This document shows, piece by piece, positions 7,114 through 14,453 of a DNA stretch of 14,640 nucleotides. Positions within the stretch are counted from its first letter, which is position 1; each line of letters starts with the position of its first letter. The notes beneath the pieces are model-generated. The model made no database searches, was not told the DNA's origin, and saw only the letters and a program-made list of their open reading frames with translations. Position numbers and translations under genes: made by a program. The stretch comes from Nitrospirae bacterium RIFCSPLOW2_12_42_9 (GTDB lineage Bacteria > Nitrospirota > 9FT-COMBO-42-15 > HDB-SIOI813), in the NCBI GenBank assembly GCA_001805205.1, contig MHER01000184.1, forward strand, positions 1 to 14,640, written 5' to 3'.

Positions 7114-7897
7114 AATGATAGTCTCCTACTATTACATAAAGCCCGTTTTCTTTTGTAGTAACGACTACCTGTTTTCCGTATATCTCGCTCAGTATTTTCT
7201 CATTTAAGACCTCAGAAGGTGTGCCGATCGCAAAAAGTCTTACCTTGAGAAGGGCTATGCGGTCTACAAAAGGGCTTATCATATTTATATCGTGAGTGAC
7301 AAGGAGGATAGTAAGGTTCAGGTTTTTATGCAGATTTGATATAAGCCTTATGATGCTGTGCTGCGTAGGGGGATCGATACCGGTTGTCGGCTCATCCATC
7401 AATAAGACCTCCGGCTGCTGTACAAGGGCACGCGCAATAAGTACCCTCTGCTGCTGTCCACCGGACAGATGTCCCAATGTGGCGTCTTCATACCCAGTCA
7501 TCCCCACCTCTGTCAGGGCAGTTTCAACAAGCCCTTTATCCGGTTTTGACGGCCGGTGAAAAAGGCCGAGGGAACTATATCTCCCCATCATTACTGTCTC
7601 TGAGACAGTTACAGGAAAGTTCGGGTCTATCTGGCCCTTTTGCGGGATATAGCCTATCTTTGCCTTATGATGACACCGTAGTTTATGGCAGGCACAGTCG
7701 AATATCTGAACTGAACCCTTGCTCGGCCTTACCAATCCAAGAATAGACTTGAGCAATGTTGTCTTTCCCGAGCCATTAGGTCCTATGATGCCGATGAATT
7801 CACCCTGATACACATCGAGACTTATATCTTCCAATGCTGCACGCTGCTGGTAATTTATTGTAGCCTGTGAGAAGGTTATTATTACGTTATTCTTCAT
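7106..7897 (-). CDS. znuC: zinc/manganese ABC transporter ATP-binding protein
   Basis: A 263-residue cytoplasmic ATPase that drives the metal importer. All motifs are intact: Walker A GPNGSGKTT (39-47), Q-loop Q86, signature LSGGQ (144-148), Walker B VLLMDEP (164-170) and the H-loop histidine H202 in LLVTHD. The segment PNFPVTVSETVMMGRY (92-107) is typical of metal-uptake ATPases. Cysteines and histidines cluster at about 68-77 (CACHKLRCHH), which is unusual and might be chance or a metal-touching loop. The start codon overlaps the znuA stop as ATGA, a sign of coupled translation. Confidence 0.92.
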   Translation of the reverse strand: MKNNVIITFSQATINYQQRAALEDISLDVYQGEFIGIIGPNGSGKTTLLKSILGLVRPSKGSVQIFDCACHKLRCHHKAKIGYIPQKGQIDPNFPVTVSETVMMGRYSSLGLFHRPSKPDKGLVETALTEVGMTGYEDATLGHLSGGQQQRVLIARALVQQPEVLLMDEPTTGIDPPTQHSIIRLISNLHKNLNLTILLVTHDINMISPFVDRIALLKVRLFAIGTPSEVLNEKILSEIYGKQVVVTTKENGLYVIVGDYHYV

Positions 7898-8793
7898 CTC
7901 AATGCAGAGGAGAGTTGTTCTGCGTTATATTCCATCATTTCAATATATGTCCCTGTCCCTGGCAACCCTCCGGGGATCGGTGTTAGTATAATCATTTTAG
8001 CATTAGTTTCCTCAGAAATCGATTTTGGTACCTTTGGATTTAGTTGCGGCTCTGATACGATAACCCGGATATCCTCCTTTTTTATCCTGTTTATAATATT
8101 TGCAATATGTCTTGCGGATGGTTCTGTGCCAGCCTGTAATTGGATATTATCAACAATCTGTAATTTAAATCTCTGTGCAAAATAAGGCCATGCAGGATGG
8201 TGAGTAATAATCTTCCTGTTTTTGATTGATCTCAACTTATCTTCGATCTTTGAGCGCATTGTATCAATCTTTTTAAAATATCCTGCCTGGTTTGTCAGAT
8301 AGATATTTCTTCCTTCAGGGTCTATATCAGATAATGCCTCTGTAATATGTCTTATAATAACCTTTGACCGCTCAGGGTCAAGCCAGATATGGGGATTTCC
8401 AAGATGACCATCATGATCATGTGAGTCCACTTCTTCACTTCTTAATAAAGGTATTCCACTTGAGGTGTTTACAACTACCAGTTTGCTGTTTGATGCATTT
8501 TTTATCAGGGAATCCACCCATACCTCAAGGCCAAGTCCTATCTTGATGAGCATCCTTGCCTCTTTTACTGCTACAATGTCACTTGGTTTAGGGGTATAGG
8601 TGTGTTCACTTTCAAGTCCGGATAACAGACTTCTTACCTCAACCCTTTCACCCCCCACATTTCTTACAAAATCTTCAAGGAGTGTTAATGTCGTGACAAC
8701 CTTTATAGGTTGAGCGGCGAAAGAGCGGGGTGGAACAATATTAAGCAGGGAATAAGAGATAAGCAGTAAAAAAAGAGTGTAAAGGTGTCTCAT
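7894..8793 (-). CDS. znuA: periplasmic zinc-binding protein of the ZnuACB importer
   Basis: A 299-residue cluster A-I metal-binding protein. Residues 1-27 form a Sec signal (LLLISYSLLNIV, cleavage near SFAAQ). Ligands expected from the family are H64 in SEHTYTPKPSD with E63 beside it, H135 in NPHIWLDP and H199 in THHPAWPYFA. The aspartate that many Mn-type members have before PLGG is T271 here (ILTPIPGG), which favours the three-histidine zinc site. A short histidine loop HDHDGH (125-130) also points to zinc. It starts 36 bases after the cyclase gene. Zinc is the likely substrate; manganese is less likely. Confidence 0.88.
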   Translation of the reverse strand: MRHLYTLFLLLISYSLLNIVPPRSFAAQPIKVVTTLTLLEDFVRNVGGERVEVRSLLSGLESEHTYTPKPSDIVAVKEARMLIKIGLGLEVWVDSLIKNASNSKLVVVNTSSGIPLLRSEEVDSHDHDGHLGNPHIWLDPERSKVIIRHITEALSDIDPEGRNIYLTNQAGYFKKIDTMRSKIEDKLRSIKNRKIITHHPAWPYFAQRFKLQIVDNIQLQAGTEPSARHIANIINRIKKEDIRVIVSEPQLNPKVPKSISEETNAKMIILTPIPGGLPGTGTYIEMMEYNAEQLSSALR

Positions 8794-8813
8794 CTCTAAA
8801 TCTTTTTATTCGG

Positions 8814-8823
8814 GAACCGGTTC
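8814..8823. promoter_or_regulatory. 10-base palindrome upstream of znuA
   Basis: GAACCGGTTC is a perfect palindrome in the 36-base gap between the cyclase gene and znuA. It does not resemble a known Zur or Fur site and lacks a T-tract, so its function, if any, is unknown. Confidence 0.2.
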
Positions 8824-8829
8824 ACTGTA

Positions 8830-11118
8830 CTATTCGTGTTCATTATTATTACCCGCTAATATCCTGATGAAAGTTTCTACGATAACAGGATCAAACTGGG
8901 TTCCTGCATTTCGTTTAAGCTCTTCAATAGCCTCTTCCTGTGTAAGTCTTTTATTATGCGGATTAAAGGATACCATAGTATGGTAGGTATCTACAACACT
9001 TATTATGCGGGAAAGAAGCGGGATATCTTCACCTTTCAATCCTGAAGGATATCCGGTGCCATCGTATCTCTCATGGTGATGGTTAATAGCCTGAAACACA
9101 TTCTGGAGATTAAAAATCTTTTTAAGTATCTCTACTCCTGTCTCCGGATGATCTTTTATTAGATCAAGTTCTTCTTTTGATACTGCCCCCTCTTTTATTG
9201 TCTGAGAGAGGGATTTTAGCATACCGATCTCATAGAGATATGTGGCTACCTTAAGATCACGCATCTGGCTGTCATTGAGGTTGTAAGCCCTGGCTATCTG
9301 GAGTGCAGTACGACTTATAGTGACCGAGTGTCCTCTGCGGGAGGGTAGTCTTTCATCAATAGTAGTGGACAGGCTTCTGAATATCCATTCTTCAATGTCT
9401 TCCAATAAACTCTTTGTCTTTCCGGGAACTTCAAAGTTATTTTTTAAGGTATTATAATAAAGTACCGTCTTGTTACGACCACTTTCTTTGGCAAAATATA
9501 ATGCCTTATCCGCTGTCTCAATGAGGCTTTTTCTGTCGGTTGCATCACCTGGAAATGACGTTATACCAATGGAGACTGTTACATGTAAAGTCTCCCCGTT
9601 TAAGACCTTTATTGAAAGTTGTTCTATATTTTCACGGAGACGGTCGGAAAAGATAAATGCCTCAGCAGAATTTGTCTCAGGGAGTAAAATGGCCATCTCT
9701 TCACCGCCATATCGTGCGGCAAAATCAGAGCTTCTTACTTCCTGAAGGATAATCTTTCCAATTGCTCTCAGGGCCTCGTCCCCGGACTGGTGTCCATATG
9801 TATCATTAAAATTCTTGAAGTTGTCTATATCAATCATCATGAGGGATAAAATAGAGTTATACCTGGATGCACGTTTAACCTCTTCTTCCAGTCTCTTATG
9901 AAATTCCCGGTGGTTGAATAGACCGGTAAGACTATCTGTGATTGATAATTTTGTCAATTCTTCATGAGATGATTGTATAGATGCTGCCATTTCATTAAAG
10001 GCACTTGCGAGCTGACCGATCTCATCTTCTCTGTTTAATTTAACGCGGCTTGAAAGGTTGCCTCTGCTCATAGAAACACTTGTTTTTGTAAGTTCATGGA
10101 TAGGATGAGATATTCTCCAGCCGAGCATTCCGGCTATAGCAAACAGTACCATTGAACCTGTTAAGACGAATAAGAGATATTTTTTCGCAGAGACTTCCCC
10201 ATATATTGCATCCTCTGATGTAATAACCCCTAAACTCCATCTGTTATGATTATCCCTTTCTTCCGGAATATCTTTATAGGTAATATAGGATGGTTTTCCA
10301 TCATAGATGATCCGTCTGTTCCCGCCTTCTCCTGATCGCATCCTGCTGACAACTGATAGGAAGGATGGATCATTTTCGAGATTACCTGCACTTAATATAA
10401 TCTCTCCGGTCCTTTTCTTTGTATGTGAAATCAGATTTCCATTCTGATCTACTACAATTACAATATCATCCGGATGTGCAATGTTTTTAATGAATCGGGT
10501 AATACTGTCGAGATAAATCTGTGCATATAGAACCCCAATAAGTTTTTCCTTATTATTGTAAATTGGAAGTGCACTGGGAATGATCCATTTACCTGAACTT
10601 TGAGAAAATACCGGGTGTCCGTTGAAGACTATCCCTTTTCCCAGCAGAAGTGCCTCTTTAAAGAAGGAGGATCCGGAAATATTTTCAGAATACTCGTGGG
10701 GTGATAAATTCTTTCCTTCCTTTACAGCACTGATCACTCTGCCATTTACATCAGCAAAGCCGGCTGATTCTATGATTCCGTGGAAGATTGAACTAATCTG
10801 GAGTAATGCCTTAGCCTGTTCATCTCTATAAAGATTACTATCATTATGGTCTTCAAAGAATCGCACAAAGGCGGTATTCTGGCCTGACAGGATAAGGTTG
10901 GTATTAGATTCAACAAAAAGAGTCACAATATTACGCATTCCATTATTTACCTTTAATTCCTGCTCCTTAAGAGCAGAATGGAGGAGGGTCTGCCGGCTTT
11001 TGGAATAGGCATAGAAGCTGCCCACTACAAGTGGTATTACACCTATTATGGAGAACAAGATAAAAAGCTTTGTATAAATACTTTTGGGAGAGGATATCCT
11101 TAATATAGTATTGTTCAT
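8830..11118 (-). CDS. membrane sensor diguanylate cyclase with degenerate HD-GYP domain (Cache-HAMP-GGDEF-HD-GYP)
   Basis: A 762-residue inner-membrane signalling protein. Transmembrane helices at about 18-36 and 314-332 flank a periplasmic double-Cache-like sensor. HAMP follows at about 333-386, then GGDEF at about 390-555. The cyclase site is RYGGEEMA (469-476), an active GGEEF-type form, and R462-x-x-D465 forms the inhibitory I-site five residues before it, so it should make c-di-GMP under feedback control. The HD-GYP domain (about 570-755) keeps H597, H657, HHERYDGTGYP (681-691) and D710. However, the HD dyad is Y629-E630 and the usual lysine is M633, so phosphodiesterase activity is probably lost. 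The ATG at 11118 follows GGGAG. It appears to head the operon with znuACB. Confidence 0.9.
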   Translation of the reverse strand: MNNTILRISSPKSIYTKLFILFSIIGVIPLVVGSFYAYSKSRQTLLHSALKEQELKVNNGMRNIVTLFVESNTNLILSGQNTAFVRFFEDHNDSNLYRDEQAKALLQISSIFHGIIESAGFADVNGRVISAVKEGKNLSPHEYSENISGSSFFKEALLLGKGIVFNGHPVFSQSSGKWIIPSALPIYNNKEKLIGVLYAQIYLDSITRFIKNIAHPDDIVIVVDQNGNLISHTKKRTGEIILSAGNLENDPSFLSVVSRMRSGEGGNRRIIYDGKPSYITYKDIPEERDNHNRWSLGVITSEDAIYGEVSAKKYLLFVLTGSMVLFAIAGMLGWRISHPIHELTKTSVSMSRGNLSSRVKLNREDEIGQLASAFNEMAASIQSSHEELTKLSITDSLTGLFNHREFHKRLEEEVKRASRYNSILSLMMIDIDNFKNFNDTYGHQSGDEALRAIGKIILQEVRSSDFAARYGGEEMAILLPETNSAEAFIFSDRLRENIEQLSIKVLNGETLHVTVSIGITSFPGDATDRKSLIETADKALYFAKESGRNKTVLYYNTLKNNFEVPGKTKSLLEDIEEWIFRSLSTTIDERLPSRRGHSVTISRTALQIARAYNLNDSQMRDLKVATYLYEIGMLKSLSQTIKEGAVSKEELDLIKDHPETGVEILKKIFNLQNVFQAINHHHERYDGTGYPSGLKGEDIPLLSRIISVVDTYHTMVSFNPHNKRLTQEEAIEELKRNAGTQFDPVIVETFIRILAGNNNEHE

Positions 11119-11138
11119 TAACTCCCTATCGGCAAACA

Positions 11139-11162
11139 GAAATCTATATTTTATAACATTTT
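11139..11162. promoter_or_regulatory. possible Zur-like site upstream of the cyclase-znuACB operon
   Basis: Read on the minus strand, AAATGTTATA matches one half of the gammaproteobacterial Zur consensus as I remember it. The other half is imperfect, with ATTTC at the correct end (GAAAT at 11139-11143 on plus) but altered inner bases and one extra base. It lies 21-44 bases before the first start codon of the operon that carries znuACB. The surroundings are very AT-rich, so chance similarity is possible. Confidence 0.25.
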
Positions 11163-11211
11163 ATAATAAGATATTTAAGCAGTATAATAAAATATTGGGG
11201 AAATTAAAAGG

Positions 11212-11250
11212 GCTACGAGTATGGCCTATGAGTATAGCCTATGAGTATAG
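11212..11250. repeat. three tandem 13-base repeats
   Basis: Units lie at 11212-11224 (GCTACGAGTATGG), 11225-11237 and 11238-11250 (both CCTATGAGTATAG). The last two are identical; the first differs at three positions. Each unit is partly self-complementary (CTAT and ATAG at its ends). They lie between the HD-GYP remnant and the cyclase start, so they could be protein-binding repeats or simple slippage. Confidence 0.75.
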
Positions 11251-11274
11251 ATGGTTTGATTTTTTATAAAAATA

Positions 11275-11364
11275 TCAGGCAGGGTAATCGAAAAGTTCTT
11301 TTTCCTGACTGTAGAGGGTCTCTATAAAGACCTCAACAATTCGGGGGTCATACTTTCTTCCGAG
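11275..11364 (-). pseudogene. remnant of a second HD-GYP protein C-terminus
   Basis: Directly after the TGA of the pterin dehydratase gene, and in the same frame, 29 codons encode LGRKYDPRIVEVFIETL followed by YSQEKELFDYPA and a TGA stop. GRKYDPRIVEVFIETL aligns with GTQFDPVIVETFIRIL at the end of the neighbouring HD-GYP protein (residues 739-754), with 9 of 16 identical, including the DP and V-E-x-F core typical of HD-GYP ends. The rest of the gene and any start are gone. It is the fossil of a separate gene or of a duplicated copy, not a functional protein. Confidence 0.7.
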
Positions 11365-11691
11365 TCAAACCTTTACTAGCCGGTCGATCTTTGCTGCCAG
11401 GATAAAATCATTTTCAGAAAGACCTTTTATGGCATGTGTGAATAAATCTAATTCAACTTTGTTATAGTGGATTGCTATATCCGGGTGATGCCCTTCCTCT
11501 TCGGACAGTTTACCAACTGCATTTACAAAATTCAATGACTCAACGAAATTTTTAAACTTAAACGACCTGTACAATCGCCCGTTTCTTAGCAACCACAAGG
11601 GTATTTCTTTGATAAGTTCTTTTATCTTAGACTCTTCAAGCGGCGGTGTACCACCTTCACATGGGACACATTTCATTTTGTGTAAGTCCAT
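11365..11691 (-). CDS. phhB: pterin-4a-carbinolamine dehydratase
   Basis: A 108-residue cytoplasmic enzyme that dehydrates 4a-hydroxytetrahydropterin and so recycles the cofactor of aromatic amino-acid hydroxylases. In bacteria lacking those hydroxylases it may serve molybdopterin or other pterin metabolism. EEGHHPDI (65-72) gives H68 and H69, and LFTHAIKGLSENDF (83-96) gives H86, so the catalytic histidine set is complete. The start MKCVPCEGGTPPL is typical of bacterial members. The ATG at 11691 has AGGAG six to seven bases upstream. No phenylalanine hydroxylase is nearby. An HD-GYP remnant follows the stop codon in frame. Confidence 0.9.
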   Translation of the reverse strand: MDLHKMKCVPCEGGTPPLEESKIKELIKEIPLWLLRNGRLYRSFKFKNFVESLNFVNAVGKLSEEEGHHPDIAIHYNKVELDLFTHAIKGLSENDFILAAKIDRLVKV

Positions 11692-11709
11692 TTGTGTCTC
11701 CTAAACTAT

Positions 11710-11738
11710 ACCATAGACAACCAGCCCGTTACCGTAAA
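11710..11738 (-). promoter_or_regulatory. possible promoter of phhB
   Basis: On the minus strand TTTACG (11733-11738) and TATGGT (11710-11715) are 17 bases apart and end 18 bases before the phhB start codon. The match is fair; the short leader still leaves room for the AGGAG ribosome site. Confidence 0.3.
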
Positions 11739-11822
11739 TAGAGATATTGATATCCATTATCATGACTTAAATATATGACTACTAAAAGTGGCTGTCAAGT
11801 AATGAAGGGCCTGGCTGTCTCC

Positions 11823-11851
11823 TTGACTCCGCTAAGTGATTGGAATATATT
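11823..11851 (+). promoter_or_regulatory. sigma70-type promoter of the CoA-binding protein gene
   Basis: TTGACT (11823-11828) and TATATT (11846-11851) are separated by exactly 17 bases. This is the best promoter match in the window. It lies 38 bases before the start codon at 11890, with AGGAGGA (11879-11885) as ribosome binding site. Confidence 0.65.
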
Positions 11852-11889
11852 GCCTTCATATGGAGTAGCTAACAAATGAGGAGGATATT

Positions 11890-12297
11890 ATGGATGAGAT
11901 TGAAAAGATAATAAAGGAGTCGAAGAATGTTGCAGTAGTGGGATTATCCAATAAACTTGGAAGGCCGAGCCTCACAGTCGCCAGTTATTTAAAAGGACAG
12001 GGGTATAAGATAATCCCTGTAAATCCCACAATACAGGAAGTGGGGGGAGATAAGTGTTATCCCGACCTGGCTTCTGTTCCAGACCGGATTGATATTGTGG
12101 ATGTATTCAGGAAATCCGATGAAGTCCTTCCGGTTGTTGATGCTGCAATAAAGATAGGGGCAAAGGCGATCTGGATGCAGGAAGGGATTGTTAATGAGGA
12201 GGCGGCTGATAAGGCGAGGGAGGCCGGCCTTATGGTTGTAATGGATAAATGTATGTTGAAGGAACATGCACGCCTTAAAAGAGAGGGGAAGATATAA
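11890..12297 (+). CDS. CoA-binding domain protein (YccU-like)
   Basis: A 135-residue single-domain Rossmann-fold protein of the CoA_binding_2 family (COG1832). VAVVGLSNKLGRPS (14-27) is the nucleotide-binding turn, followed by IIPVNPTIQEVGG (41-53), DVFRKSDE (71-78), WMQEGIVNEEA (95-105) and DKCMLKEH (119-126), all conserved in this family. It corresponds to the CoA-binding subdomain of succinyl-CoA synthetase alone. Members are thought to bind CoA or its thioesters, and the conserved C121 may form a disulfide with CoA. The reaction, if any, is unknown. The start is secure thanks to AGGAGGA just upstream and the strong promoter. The polX gene follows 71 bases later. Confidence 0.9.
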   Translation: MDEIEKIIKESKNVAVVGLSNKLGRPSLTVASYLKGQGYKIIPVNPTIQEVGGDKCYPDLASVPDRIDIVDVFRKSDEVLPVVDAAIKIGAKAIWMQEGIVNEEAADKAREAGLMVVMDKCMLKEHARLKREGKI

Positions 12298-12303
12298 GTA
12301 ACC

Positions 12304-12336
12304 GCACGACCCATGCTTCGTATGGGTACGCCGTGC
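12304..12336. repeat. hairpin between the CoA-binding gene and polX
   Basis: ACCCAT and ATGGGT pair around a CTTCG loop with an added G-T pair, and outer arms GCACG and CGTGC extend the stem beyond a four-base bulge. No T-tract follows, so it may be a weak terminator, an RNA processing site or a dispersed repeat. Confidence 0.45.
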
Positions 12337-12343
12337 CTGCGTA

Positions 12344-12359
12344 AGAAGTCAGAAGTCAG
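12344..12359. repeat. short tandem repeat AGAAGTC
   Basis: AGAAGTC occurs twice in a row and then AG follows, just upstream of the polX ribosome binding site AGGGG. Such runs next to a hairpin often mark a dispersed intergenic repeat. Confidence 0.5.
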
Positions 12360-12368
12360 GGGTAAAAG

Positions 12369-14102
12369 ATGGATAAGGTTGAAGTAGCAAGAATCTTAGA
12401 GGAGATAGGCATTTTACTCGAACTTAAAGGGGAGAACCCTTTTAAGATAAAGGCGTACCATAATGCTGCTAGGGCTGTTGAGGCAATAGAGGAAGATTTA
12501 AAGGGTGCTATTGATGATGGTTCCCTCTTAAATCAGAAGGGTATTGGGAAGGCTATCTACGAAAAGATATTAGAACTGTTTAATACCGGACATCTTAAAT
12601 ATTATGAAGAACTTAAAATCGAGATACCTTACAGCTTATTAGAGTTGATAAAGATCCCTGGTGTCGGACCAAAGAAGATAAAGGCATTGTATGATGCCTT
12701 TGGTATAACTACTGTCGGAGAGCTTGAGTATGCATGTCTGGAGAACAGGCTTGTCGAGTTGCGTGGTTTTGGTAAGGCCACGCAGGAGAAGATACTGAAA
12801 GGGATAGAGTATTATAGAAAGGGGACGGGACTTCATCTGCTTAATATTGCGTCAGCAGAGGCAGAGAAACTTTATGACGCATTAAAAACAGATAAGGATA
12901 TTATCAGGATTAGTATTGCGGGTAGTATCAGACGCAGGAAAGAGGTTGTAAAGGATATAGACCTGGTAGCAAGCGCCAGGCCAAAGGGTGAAAAGGGTGT
13001 AATGGATTTTTTTATTGGACTCCCTTCTGTTCAATCAATTACAGCAAAGGGCGATACCAAAGCGAGTGTGGTATTGAGCTCCGGAATTAATGCTGATCTC
13101 CGTATTGTATCTGATAAAGAGTTTCCCTTTGCACTCCACCACTTTACAGGGAGTAAGGAGCATAATGAGGCATTGAGGGGCCGTGCAAAGAAGATGGGCC
13201 TCAAGATGAATGAATATGGTCTCTTCAAAGGAGAGAGATTGATAACATGTAAGGATGAGACTGAGATATTCAAGGCACTGGGGCTTTCATACATACCACC
13301 TGAAATGAGGGAGAATGATGGAGAGATAGAATGTGCTGAGCGTGGCGATATCCCGGAACTTATTGAACTTTCTGATATAAAGGGAATATTTCATGTTCAT
13401 ACAACTTTAAGTGATGCGAGTATGACACTCAGGGAGGTGGTAAAGATTGTAAGGAAGTTGGGTTATCAGTATATAGGGATATCAGACCACAGCAAGTCTG
13501 CCTATTATGCCGGCGGACTTACAGAGGATAAGATAAAAGAACAGCATGAGGAGATAGACGGATTGAACGAAGAGATGACAGACTTCCATATTTTAAAAGG
13601 TATTGAGTCTGATATATTGGCTGATGGGTCTCTTGATTATGATGAGAAGATACTTTCAACATTTGATTTTGTAATTGCCTCTGTGCATAGCAGATTCAAT
13701 ATGTCCGAGGAGGAGATGACAAATAGGATTATAAAGGTTATGTCAAACCCTTATACTACAATACTCGGTCATCCGACAGGCCGTCTCCTCTTATCGAGAG
13801 AGGGTTATAAGGTGGACATACACAAGGTTATAGATGAAGCGGCAAGACATAATGTGGTTATTGAATTAAATTCCCACCCCTACAGACTTGATTTAGACTG
13901 GAGGTTCTGCAGGTATGCTAAAGACCGGGGTGTAAAAGTCAGCATCAATCCTGACGCCCATCATATTGACGACTTATCTAATGTGTCTTATGGAGTTGGT
14001 ATCGCAAGAAAGGGATGGCTTACAGCAGGAGATGTGATAAATACCTTGCCCCTTGAATCCATAAAGACCTTGCTAAGAAAAAAGAAGGAACATACTTTCT
14101 AA
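12369..14102 (+). CDS. polX: family X DNA polymerase with PHP exonuclease domain
   Basis: A 577-residue cytoplasmic repair polymerase that fills short gaps in base excision repair and trims 3' ends. The N-terminal 8-kDa-like and helix-hairpin-helix parts occupy about 1-150 (GIGKAIYEKI at 58-67, IPGVGPKKI at 96-104, LRGFGKATQEKI at 131-142). The polymerase site is GSIRRRKE (185-192) with D196, D198 and D243. The C-terminal PHP domain starts near 338 and keeps its metal ligands H342, H344, H374, E413, H440, H468, D529 and H531, so 3'-5' exonuclease activity is expected. Length matches bacterial PolX. The ATG at 12369 has AGGGG six bases upstream. Confidence 0.95.
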   Translation: MDKVEVARILEEIGILLELKGENPFKIKAYHNAARAVEAIEEDLKGAIDDGSLLNQKGIGKAIYEKILELFNTGHLKYYEELKIEIPYSLLELIKIPGVGPKKIKALYDAFGITTVGELEYACLENRLVELRGFGKATQEKILKGIEYYRKGTGLHLLNIASAEAEKLYDALKTDKDIIRISIAGSIRRRKEVVKDIDLVASARPKGEKGVMDFFIGLPSVQSITAKGDTKASVVLSSGINADLRIVSDKEFPFALHHFTGSKEHNEALRGRAKKMGLKMNEYGLFKGERLITCKDETEIFKALGLSYIPPEMRENDGEIECAERGDIPELIELSDIKGIFHVHTTLSDASMTLREVVKIVRKLGYQYIGISDHSKSAYYAGGLTEDKIKEQHEEIDGLNEEMTDFHILKGIESDILADGSLDYDEKILSTFDFVIASVHSRFNMSEEEMTNRIIKVMSNPYTTILGHPTGRLLLSREGYKVDIHKVIDEAARHNVVIELNSHPYRLDLDWRFCRYAKDRGVKVSINPDAHHIDDLSNVSYGVGIARKGWLTAGDVINTLPLESIKTLLRKKKEHTF

Positions 14103-14148
14103 TACGACCATAAGTTAAACGACATCTTGCCTGAAGGTAATTTGTCCA

Positions 14149-14433
14149 TTATTTATACCGTATTTTAAACATCAGGATTATAAGGGAAAGTATAAATGTT
14201 ATGGTGTTTGTCAGGATCAGAGGAAAGGAGCCGATCAAAAGACCGTAGATTCCCCATATTAAGACGCCGATTGTAAGAAGGATAAGCATCCACAGAGAGA
14301 AATCTCTTGCAGACCGTGTCTTCCATGTTTTAATGAGTTGGGGAAAGAAGGCGATGGTTGTCAATGTGCCACCGAAGAGACCGATGAGGGTTGTTGAATC
14401 AATTTCAGAAAAATATCTTAATAAAGCCCCCAT
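14149..14433 (-). CDS. SemiSWEET sugar transporter
   Basis: A 94-residue inner-membrane protein with three hydrophobic helices (about 15-35, 46-66 and 70-90). It matches the SemiSWEET family, which works as a dimer to let sugars cross the membrane. The PQ motif is P31-Q32 in AFFPQLIKTWKTRSARDFS, followed by the conserved WGIYGLLIGSFPLILTN (60-76). Length is normal for the family, which is half of a eukaryotic SWEET. It starts 20 bases after the membrane protein gene upstream and probably shares its transcript. The sugar cannot be named. It converges with polX across a 46-base gap that has no obvious terminator. Confidence 0.9.
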   Translation of the reverse strand: MGALLRYFSEIDSTTLIGLFGGTLTTIAFFPQLIKTWKTRSARDFSLWMLILLTIGVLIWGIYGLLIGSFPLILTNTITFILSLIILMFKIRYK

Positions 14434-14453
14434 ATATTAATTATCTGCTTTCA

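Noticed and set aside
7106..8793. Manganese or iron importer rather than zinc
   Set aside because: The three-histidine set with E63 and the HDHDGH loop favour zinc, though metal choice remains an inference.
11212..11250. Iterons of a replication origin
   Set aside because: Only three short repeats, with no replication initiator gene or DnaA boxes seen nearby.
11275..11691. Read-through or selenocysteine at the phhB TGA, which would give a 137-residue fused protein
   Set aside because: The PCD domain is complete before the TGA, and the extra residues match the end of an unrelated HD-GYP domain, so a gene remnant explains the open frame better. I saw no clear selenocysteine element.
12057..12314. 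Minus-strand frames opposite the CoA-binding protein gene
   Set aside because: The plus-strand gene has a strong promoter, ribosome site and conserved motifs; the antisense frames have none.
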